From the NCBI GenBank assembly GCA_021292105.1, contig CM037872.1:13852791-13916790 (forward strand): DNA of 64,000 nt, in the 5' to 3' direction. The first letter of the stretch is position 1; each line of letters starts with the position of its first letter. Origin of the DNA: Anadara kagoshimensis (Eukaryota > Mollusca > Bivalvia > Arcoida > Arcidae). Shown in pieces: positions 28,501-40,500 of this stretch. The position numbers were made by a program, and so were the translations under genes. The notes beneath the pieces are model-generated. The model did no database searches. It was not told the origin of the DNA and was given only the letters and a program-made list of their open reading frames with translations.

Positions 28501-31500
28501 CTCCCAAACACTGCCAGCACTGATCTGCCATTTGTGTTCAAGTTAGAACATGAACCTCTCACTACATGCTGGGTTGGAAGGTAAGAAAGAAAAATGTGAT
28601 GCCCATGGTGATATTAAATTGAAAAAGAATCTAAACATGTGGCCCTTGTAGCTAGCAAGAAAGGAGGTGCCTATCCTTCCGAACACTTGGCCTCACTCTC
28701 AAGGTGGGAGTTAACATGTTTATCTTATTTTGTTAGTTTTCAATGTTTTACTTTGCTCTTCCAATATTGATTTGAACATGGACTGTTGTTTTTGTTTTTG
28801 ACTGATTGATCAGAGTTTCCTCAAATTCATTGATTGAATTAAGTTAAACTAGTTACATTTTGTGACTTGTAAGTAACTTGCCCAGATACATGGAAATCGA
28901 GAAAAAGCTTATGTATACAAAATACCGTAGATTTCACAGTGGTTTTAAGTACCAGTTTATGGACCACAGTTCTCTCATTGCATAGTTTCCAGTCCCATTT
29001 GGGGTAGATCCTAGTGTGAGAGTTTTCCAGATAAACAAATGACAGTTGTTGTTTTTCCCCAGATTATACTCCAATTTTATCCTCCATTCTAGAACTGGAT
29101 TCAAGTAAAATAATGATTTTAAGTTTTACAGGGTTTTTTGGTAGGTTACATGTCTCCATGTACTCCTTGATAGATTTATTTACCCTGAGCCCTGATTTTG
29201 TCACTCTTTAGAGGGGCACAGGTTCAGTCTTTTTATAGTAGACTAGGCACATTTTCAGAAAAGACGTCGTTTTAAAGAGGAAGAGGCATTTTTTAGTAAA
29301 AGCAAACCATATATCACTCTTACCTAATTTGGGTGTGCTGAGTCCGAAAATGGCGGATACCAAGCTGAAAAATTGCTCTAAGTAGGTCAAAATTTAAATA
29401 CAAAATGGCCGCCAAAATCAAAATGCATTTTTGCATGAAAGTTGATATAGAAGTTGATTTGATAGCAACAAATAGCTATAAATCAAAGATTGTAATAATT
29501 CAAGGCTTACTTGGGTGTTAATGAACAGAATATTTAAACAAAATACCTATGGGCCTTATTGCTCACCTGAAAACATTTAAAAGATACTGAAATTTTAAGG
29601 GCAACAACACCTTCGTTGATTATCACACATAAAATTTGCTACGAAGTTAGATATTGACATGTTGATTATTTTTGCAACTTGGTGTTGTTATCTATTTATA
29701 ATACTCTTTAAAAAATATGGCCAAAAAACACAAATTCGCAAAAAATTATACTCCAGGGGTAACAACTCCTTATGGATCATCGTATTCTTACAAACATTGC
29801 TACTTAGTTTGTCATGTTCATTATTTTTTAATGTCTTTATATAACACTAATAGTTTTCTAGTAAATAGCCACAAAACTAGCACAATTTGCAAAAAAATCA
29901 AGTATTTTTCAGGGGCAATAACTCTGTAAAAAGGGGTTTGATATTTATGAAATCAAACGATCTGGCATGCCGGTCAGCCTTCGTCTCAGGTGGTCTGACG
30001 ACAAAGGTCATTATGCAAAATGTATATATTTGACTCATGAACGAAGTTCAAATGTTTAATTTAAGCCAATTTTAAAGGTTTTCGCGTTTGGTTTTGGATT
30101 GTAATTTAAACATAGGACTGTATGTTTCTGTTTAATTCAATGAATTGAGTATGACACATAACATGCTGAAACACTGATATATGTATTCTAGAGTGTGAAT
30201 ATAATGGCTTACAAAATTGAAGCCTGTGTTTGCACCAAATGCTTAAGAATTTTTTTTTTGCATTGGAAGAGCAAAGTTAATGTAACTACACTAGCCTTCC
30301 AAACCTATTTAGAGGTGCTAAGTCATCAACGAGCAGCTCTAAGCTGACTATTTGCTAAAAGGTGAACTTGCTCTACAAAATATTGATGTAAAGTTTGATT
30401 TTCAACTATAGCAAAAGTAATACTACATTTTATTTTATTAAAACTGGTAAGAAGTAAGAGGGCTGAATGATATACCGTGAGCCCTCTGTTTAAGGAGATT
30501 GGCGTCGATGTCCCTTTTCAACCCCTCTATCCACTAACTATTTAAATCCGTGTATCCGAAGACCAGTGTAATTTTGTGAGTTAATATCAACAAGGTATTA
30601 CTCTAAAATAAATAGGACTAGTGACTTGGCAAATGTATAAAATGGTGAAAGAGCAGGATCCAATATTTGCACAAAAACGGTTAGGCACCTAAGGCTATCC
30701 ATACTGATATGATATCAACATGTTCCTACATAGGCAAGAGTAAAAAGGTGGGTGGCTGATTATGAACAAGACAACCAGAACATTAATGATGACCACAGTC
30801 ATAGAAGGTATGCCACAGCTGCAACCCCAGAAATGGTCAATAGAGCTTTGTTTTCATTCCATTCATGGTAGCCGAAATCACCATTGGTTGCTCATTTATG
30901 AGAAACCATTTTCTTTCAAAAAGCAAAAAATATTGTTTTTGCAAATCTGTAAAAACAAAAATACTCTAGACATATCCACAAATTATAAAAGTTTGGCCAC
31001 TAATAATTTTAAAATTGTGGAAACGTAGATAAATACCATGGTATTGTTATGACTGACAGTTGAGTTACAGAAAATATAAGGGGGCAGTGAGTTGACATTT
31101 CACAGAGAACAGTACTTTCTATTCTGACATCTTGCAATAAAAAAACTTTGGGTCTGTTGCGCTTCTGACAATTAATCAGAAGCACACAAGATGCACTTTG
31201 TCGCGTGTTAATCTAAACATTTTAGTGGTATCCTGCTAGCGCCCATAAGAGCTTTGTTTCTATGGTACATATTACATCCTTGAGCCCAAATAACAGTCTA
31301 AACAATGGAATCACCTAGTTCATCTCCGCCAAAGAAGGCAGAGAACGACTGTTCCATTACCACAGTTAACTGATTAGATACTGATGGTACATGTAGATTA
31401 TTTCCAAAAGGGATAACAAATAAATGGCATATAATTTGTATTACTTTTCACGCTGTTACGGAAAAATATCCAACTCAAGTGTTGTGGAAAACTCAGTAAA

Positions 31501-34500
31501 GGTGTCTTACTCCATTGACACAATTCTACCATTGCCTTGACTGCAATTAATGATTGTGGCTTTTAAATTGAGTGGCAAGCTTTTTGCTTAAGCTTGCACA
31601 CCAGTCTTGCTGTTTACATTATCCAATTTTATAGTGATATGATGATGTTATATATTCATTGGAGGACTTTCTGAATTTTCAAGAAAATGAATTATTTAAA
31701 AGTTGCATTGAGCTCCTTAAACATCGCTAGCAAAACTGTATAGAAGTTGTAAAATAATGCAATATTACCGTCAAAATTAAAACCACTACATATTATGAGG
31801 TTCACAACGTATCAATCTATATATGTTTTTTTTTAAAATAATGATTGTGATTCTACCTATTAAAGCAATATCATTCTTAAAAGTTTAACGCACGACGACA
31901 CGCATACTAATTTGGTATTTTGACATTGACAACAAAGGGTTCTACATACTATTTTGCAAGAACATGTGTCAAACTCTGTATAAAAATGCTTTCTGGAATA
32001 TGCTCTTTTGCATTTTAAACACAAGTTTCGATTTTGACTGGTAATTCCACACCATGAGCAGTATTTCAGTATGGTTTTGGTTATGAACTCAATTTATTAG
32101 TCATGTAGATTTATCAGTGTACAATGCAAAAGGCACACATAATGAACAAACACTTAACTATAGCCACCACTTTATTTTTAGAAATTGTTTTTAATTTGGT
32201 TTAAACATTTATACTGCAGTTTATTAGCCTTTTTCATTTTAATGTAACAACCCCAAGACTGCAAGTTATGCTGAAATGTCACAAAGTACCATCTTTTGCT
32301 AACACATGGAACTTAAATAACACTGAGAAATTATATGCCAATAAATTTAAACAGTCGTCATTTTGTTTTTGGAATTATGTGTTCAAAAGCTCAAAATTTT
32401 ACTTGGTATCCGTCATTTTGGAAATACAGCAAACCCGAATTATGCCAAATAAGCAAACTTTTACTAAAATTTGAAACCCCAAGTAACATTTTTGCATTAG
32501 TACATTATAAGTCGCCATTTTGTTTTTTGTAATTATAGGTTCAAAAACTCAATATTGAGCTTGGTATCCGCCATATGTGAATTCGGGATCCTTAAATTAT
32601 GTTAAATAAATCATGTTACCAACTTTTACTAAAATTTGAAACCCCAGCTAACATTTTTCCAATTTGGTACAACATTAATTTTAGCCGCCATTTTGTTTTT
32701 GGAATTATGGGTTCAAAAACTCAATATTGAGCTTGGTATCTGCATTTTTTTAATTTGCCATCCTCTAATAATGTTAAATAAATCATGTTACTAACTTTTA
32801 CCAAAATTTGTCAACCCAAGTAACAATTTTTGCATTGGTACACAATCATTTTAGCCGCCATTTTGTTTTTGGAATTATGGATTCAAAAACTCAAAATTGA
32901 GCTTGATATCCGCCATTTTTGAATTTAGCACCCTCGAATTATGTTAAAGAAATCATGTTACCAACTTTTACTAAAAATTGAAGCCCCAACTAACATTTTT
33001 GCATTGGTACACCATTAATTTTAGCCGCCATTTTGTTTTTTAGAATTATGGGTTCAAAAACTCAAAATTGAGCTTGGTATCTGCATTTTTTTTAATTTGC
33101 CATCCTCTAATAATGTTAAATAAACCATGTTACCAACTTTTACTAATATTTGTCAACCCAAGTAACATTTTTTGCATTGGCACATCAATAATTCTAGTCG
33201 CCATTTTGTTTTTGGAATTATGGGTTTAAAAACTCAAAATTGAGCTTGGTATCCACCATTTTTGAATTCAGCACCCTCGAATTATGTTAGAAAAGCATGT
33301 TACCAACTTTTACTAAAAAATGCCGCTTCAAGTCACATTTTCTGAATTTGTTCCTAGTCTATAGTGGGGGGTATATAGTGATAGGGGTGTCCGTCCATGT
33401 GTCCGTCCGTCCTTCCGTTACACCTTAGGGTACCTATCTCTTATCCGCAACTCCTCCTTAACCCTTCAATGGATTTTCATGAAACTTTCACACAATCTTT
33501 GTGATATAATGTAGATGTGCACCTTCTATTTAAAAATTTGATCCGATGGATTTTTGGGAGCAGGGGGTATTTTTTGTGAGCTTGTGGCTCACAGTTTTTC
33601 TAGTTAAATTAAATTTCATATACATATACTGTGTGACTTGCCTACTTTGTTGCCATGTTTATTGTAACTAGATTTCCCCAATGTATGAGAAACTTCACTT
33701 TTACTGCATAAACCTGGCAGAATTTTATGTTATCCAGTAGATTAATGAACAAAGTTCCATTTTCCCTGGCAAGTTAGCCAATCACTATGCTAGAAAGTTC
33801 TGTGAAAGGTGACAAAATTATATGCAAGTTGTTAAACACCAGTCAAGTCATCTTAATGACATAGTACCTACCAATGCTTTCTCTACAGCTGATTTATTTA
33901 TTTGTCTTTTTACAGAATACTTTATCTGATGTCAGTGAGTTTCTCTGACAAACAGAAGTGGGTGGCCTCCCTTGAGGCGGCAGTAAAAAATTTACAGAGA
34001 GTAGATGCTGTCAGGAGAAGTGTAAGTATTATTTTTAATTGTTCTCATATTCTTTATAAGCCTGTTATAAATCATAATTGATGAAACATGTTTCAACATC
34101 TTATCTTACCTTGCTCTGGTTGTTTTGTGTTCTAAAATGCAGTCAACTTTATATTCTAAGTGTCTCGTGTGACAGGTAGTTGTTTGGTCACTGATTTCAA
34201 GAGCCTACAGAGTTACCCTAACCATAGTAACAGTGACAATTTTTGGAATTAAGTGCACCGTGAATCTTAATAATCTGTGTTCAATCTAGATATGTTTTTT
34301 GTGATATTGGCTTTACTAACTTTTTTTGTATATTAAACATTGGATGATTCGTATTTCTAATTACAAGTTAATGTTGTTTTTGTAGAAATTACAAGTCAGC
34401 ACATTATTAGAACTGTATGGAGAGAGACAGCTAGAAGTAAACTGTTCTATGGTTCTGTCCAAGGAGGTAAGAATTATAAATCATATGTATGAAATAATAA

Positions 34501-37500
34501 GGTCACAATTTTTTTTTCAAAACAGGTTAAACTTCTTTTCTTTTTCTTAACAGAGGCAACAAGACTTAAATTTTTGAGTTTTGACAAGTAGTACATGATG
34601 TTTCCATGTAATTTAATGAACATTGCAATGTTACACAGTAACATTTTACATAAATTGTTAAATGATATGTGATAAGGATAACGAATCATACATTTAGCTC
34701 ATTCATATGAGTTATGATAAACTGTAAGATGTATTAACTTAAATGTATGAGTAATCAGGTTATCCTGGTTATCGAATTTATGGGATCATTGGATCCATAT
34801 ACATGTATCTGAGATGCTCTGTCCAAGTCTGGTTTGGCTATAATTTGAAGTAGACTTACAAAGGAATACATAGAAGAGATGGATTTGGGACTTCAAAATA
34901 ATATGGTGATAACCAAGGTGGCAAGGTTATCAAGGATTTACTGTATCTTGTTATGATCTTGCCCTCTATGAAGATTGACAACATGCACATGTTGGTATTA
35001 GTCGTTTAACAATTTGATTGCAATGTATATAGCAAGTCAGTTTTATATCCAGGTTGTTTTAGCAAATGAACTGTAGGGTGGCATGATAATAACCGGCTTT
35101 AGTGGGATAGACTCGCCTGTGTTTATAAACACTCGGCCATCATTTTGTGTAAGACTTATAGTAGGAGGGGTTCGTGGCTACCGTTAATTCATAAACCATT
35201 GTTATATTCAGAGAGTGCCTGAAAAGGTTTACAATAGATTATTACAATATATAACTGTTTCAAGTAATTATAATTACAATGTATATTTTATGTATCTATT
35301 TCAGATGATTTTACTAGGAGCCGAGGAAGGCCTTTACACAGTCAATATACATAAAGGAAAGCATGCGTTGATAACCAGACTTAAACCATTCCCTGCTGTA
35401 CATCTAATCAAACACATACCATCATTAGGAATGCTCATATTAATCATGGGTAAGTTTTTGTAATAATTTAAGATAAAATGGATTTTTTTGTTTTGTTTTT
35501 TTAAATTATCAATGTAAAATTTTGTAGGTCAGAAGTTTTATACCATTTTCTTTTGTATCTGCTCATATGAGCCATTGTTTGATGTCATGTGAGATACACA
35601 TATCTAACAATGAGATACACATATCTCACATGACCTTCTTGACCTTGTATGATGTAATAATGTCATCTTGTGGAAAACCAACAGCCATACTTTTAGAATG
35701 ATTTACAATGTGTTTTATGTAAGAATGTTTATAGAACAAGCAACTTTGTTTTCTTACAATTGAGGTACTGTCTTCTTAATGTTCTTGCTTATTTTCAATA
35801 GAATGTCAAATGAGTTTGCAGAGCACATTCCCTCATTAGCAATCAAGTAATAAGTACACAAGTATCTAATAAAAAATAAAAGCATTGTTATTTACACCTA
35901 TTTTCAGAGGAAGAATAATTTCAAAATGGGTCCTGGTAAAAAAAAAAAAAAAAAAAACAGGTCCATAGGACTTTTACAGTTTAAATATCAAAGGTGAAAT
36001 CAAAATATCCTGTAACTCGGACAATGTCAGACCCAGAGAATTTTGAATCCCTGAACACTGAAACTTATGTAAAAACAAAATGATGACAAACAATCAGCTA
36101 TCTGTTGTTGATAAAATGTTTTTGTACGATGATAAGATTTATTTTTTTTTTGGTCTTGTTAATTGTTAAACCTTTGAGACATTTTTATATGAAATCACTT
36201 TTATTGTGTTCTTTACAGGTAAAGAAAGACAGGTCGTATCCATAGAGAAACGATACATTAAGTTCCGTCTAGGTCAGGCTGTTACAGACGAGACTGAAGA
36301 GATACCATATAAAGTACTGGAGAGTATTGATGGTTGTACCATACTGGATACTGGCCGGTATCAGAACAGCGTATATCTGTGTGCTGGTACATCAGAGAAA
36401 GTCATCATCATGAAGTATAACACAGAACTTAGATCATTCTGTGTCAGAAAGGTAGGCATGTTGTAAAACTCTTTAACATTTTTTCTGTCATTCAAAAACT
36501 TCGAAAACACCCTGATAACTGGAATTCATCACTAAGTCCCATGCACTTTGAGTTATTGAAAGTTCTACTGTAATTTCTTGTTCATAGTGTCCATGAAAAT
36601 TGGGAAATCACAAAAATAAATGATTTTACAGTATAAATACAATACTCAGCTTAAACTAAGTTGTTTGACTAAATATTTTCTGAACTTTACAGGAGCTGTA
36701 CACAATGGAACCGTGTAGTTGTGTTTGTATAGCAGAAGAAACAGCAATTATAGGAACAGATAAATTTTATAGAATTGATCTAGAACATCCCAGTTTGACA
36801 GGTAATTACCAGACCTTTCCCCACTGATTAAAACTGATTGATAACCAATTACACACCAATTTAACTAGCTTTTAAGTCTAAACTTGTTCATACCAACATG
36901 ATAAATGTTTGAAATAAAAATCTGTAAATTCTTTTTAATAAAATTGTTTTAGCTACGTAGTTGTTTTATCTCCTGTTTATCCGAGTTTGTATGACAATAT
37001 TTTGACCCTCCAGTTGGTTTAAAGCACTGCCTTATGGTTAAGAGTGTTTCCCAGCATCTAGGCATGAATTCTACTTGAGACAGATTCTAGTATGATAAAG
37101 TTTGTCAGTTTACTTGCCAAAGATTGGTGGTTTTCTCTCGGCATTCCAGTTTCATTCACCATCCCAGAACTGACTGCTTTGATATAAGTGAAAAAATGCC
37201 ATTACTCCACTCGAAATCTTATATATAATAAAACAAATTTCTAATGCCTAAACATTTTTTTCTCTCTTCCAGAGTTTGTAGACAAGAAGGACACTTCATT
37301 AGCGTTTGCAGCATTTGGAGCAGCTTTACACAACAGCTTCCCATTGGCTGTAGTACAAGTATCACCTGAAGGGCTTCCATTAGAGTTCTTACTCTGTTTC
37401 CATGGTAACCTTAGCTTACAAGTCAAATACTTCAAGCCTTCAATAATATTAAAATAGGAAAATTTTCACATTAGTTAATTTTCATTATAAACAGCATTTC

Positions 37501-40500
37501 TGTTTATTGGCATGCCATTGGTTGACAACCATTGAAAATGCAACTGATTTAATCAAATTTGAAAAAAAATTCTTTTCATTAATTTTATTTTCTTCGCTTG
37601 TTACTCCTGCAAGTTTGTTATCTTGGTGACTGATAGTGGTCTAAAAATGTTAATGAATATAATGACTGTGACTGAATGGTCTAAAAACACACCTTACTGG
37701 TCTCAGCACCTCTTCCACTGCCTAGTTTTCAAAACTCACTAGAGACAGATCCTAGTGTTAGAAATTTTGTCAGTTTGCTAAAGATTTAGTAGATAACGAT
37801 TTTGCATTTGAAGAGTTTGGAGACAGGTAACTGATATTTGCAACAGTAGAATCCATGTTTTATGACCAGAACTATTTACTTGCAAATCAAACACAATATA
37901 CAGGCAAAGATCAATTAATATGATAGAGATTCTCCGATTAAGCATAATGAAGGAATCGATGTAGTCCGATATAAATAGGACAAAAATAAAGTTCTTATAA
38001 TTAAAATCCATTGATGTTATTGCTGGTTAAAATCTGAAAATTTTCAAAAACTAAAGAACACTCCCTCATGCAAAGTATTTCCTTAGCTAAATTTGGTAAA
38101 ATATATTTTAGTACTTTGGATATTTTTTCAACCCCTTGAAAAAGATTTTAGGGACTAGGAACTGTATTCTGAAATGTTTATGATGCTGTAAAATTACTAC
38201 TGGTATACTATGATTGAAACACATAACAGATGCAAAATAAATTTTCACAAATAGTTAATTAACAACATCTTTGTTTGCAATTATGAATTATACCATTATA
38301 TATTTTAAACAAAAGCACAAACTTTATAAATCTTATACTGATGATTAGAAATCATATCTCATTTACTTTCATCTTCTTTTTCAGAATTTGGTGTTTATGT
38401 GAATGCTAAAGGTAGAAGGAGCAGGCCTCTTGATATGAAATGGAGTTGTGTCCCTTTGTCATTTGGTAACTACATGTATTGTTTAAGATGGATATTCACA
38501 GCAGGTCTCGGATAAAGCACTCAACCATGCTTCCTGATTGAGTTGAAACAACCCAGTGCTAAATAAAAATTTACATAAAATAAAATAAAATCTTTTTCTA
38601 GTGCTAAGTTGTAACTACTGTAACTTCACTTAGTGCTGAGTACTGTGCCTAGGAGTTAAAAAAATATCCGAGCCCTCAGGCCTAGGTTGAGGGGAATATT
38701 GAGTGATGTCTTCCCTTGATCAAATGATGTTACCAGATTGAAATATTGGCATTGTGAAACCTTTTTTAAATGCAGCCTCTATTTTAATATGACATGAAAT
38801 ATTCTTTGATCTTTTATAAACATATAAACACCTGATCGATTGCAAGGTTACTTAAGGTGATCTTTAGAGACAACTCTAGTTCTTACTGTTTTTACCTTGT
38901 TGTGATTGGCTGGAAAATTTTGTTTGACAAATTGGTATAAATTGAAACAACTTGGAACAGATTAAAATTATTAACACTTTTTAATGTGTCAGGTGTTTTG
39001 TTCAAATCAACATTCATACTCAAGCGTGTGTTTGTTTATGTTTCAGCATATAGTGAACCGTTCCTGTATGTGACATATTTTGGCAGTGTTCAGGCTATCA
39101 CGGTACCAGCTGACAAACTAAGTAGCAGGTATGAAGTTAATGTGTGACATATTTTGTACAAGTGTTTGTGGGTTTTGATCAGATGATAAATGATAAAATC
39201 TTGAGGATTATTAACCAGCAGATTACTGTAAACCAACTTTTTTTATTCACGGCTATTAACTTTGACAATGTCGCAATCAATCACAATTCGCTACTATAAA
39301 CTTTCGCGATTTATAATTAATTAAATGCTCCAAAGAAATCATTAGAAAATCTGTATTATTTAAGGTTTGTGACAATTTACTTTTGCAATTTTACTGTCCT
39401 TTGCGAAATACGGGAAAGTAAATAGCATGCGAATAAAAGTTAGTTTACAGTGGATTAAGTTGTATCTATATACAGGAACCTCAGTGGCCAAGTACCGTAG
39501 TCTAAAGTCAATGCGTACATATCCCAATACCTATCGCCACCTAGGTCCCAGTGTGAAAACTTATGCCAGTTCGCTTGCCAAAGGTTGGTGATTTTCACTG
39601 GGCACTCCAGTTTCCTCCACCATCAATGAACTGTCTGTCTCAATATAATTGACTGAATCTTCACTGACATAAATCTTCATTACTCCACTCAGCTGTGGAC
39701 ATTTCGCTGCCTGTCATGTTGTTATCACTTTCAATGTGTATAAAAGTCAAACATGTACATTTTGGGAAATTCAAACTGACGCTATATCAAGTTTTGTTCA
39801 GCTTTTATCAATATGTATATCATAATTCTAACTATTGATTATCAATATATTGTCCCACTCTTTCTATTTACAGAGGTAAACAGACATCAGTGGACTTACA
39901 TGCAGCACGTTACATTGGTAATGCTGTATCATCTGGAGCTGTGTATATATCACACCACTGTAACCAAGGTACAGATTTACTTTGTCTCCGTGGTAACGAT
40001 GGAAGTGGTCTACAGGTGTATGATAGTGATAAAGAAAACAAAACTAGGTAAGCTGGTTTAAGGGGTTAGGGTTCAAACCTTGACTGGATCTGATCAAGAT
40101 TTAGCAGTTTTTTCATCAAGCCATTGATATTTGGGATTGAACACCAAGGTTTTATTGAATGAGACCTAAAAATAGACCACTTTTATCATAAAAACAGAAG
40201 CCTTTTGTCATGATAGATTTGGCACTGCACATTTTCATAAGTGCATTTTAAAGATCTCAATACAGTGAAAATAACATTGAATAAAATCTAAAATCCAGTT
40301 TAATTGACAAATATTGTAAACATTTACATGATTTAGACACCAGAAAGTAATTACTGTCAAGGGGGAAATTTTTGCGTAGGTAAAATTTTTGCTTATTTCA
40401 TGCTAAAAAATTATTAATAATAATAATAATAATACGAAAAATTAATGAAAAAAAATTACTGAAAGCGCTTGAAGACCATGAACTGAAAAAGAGGTTCAGT

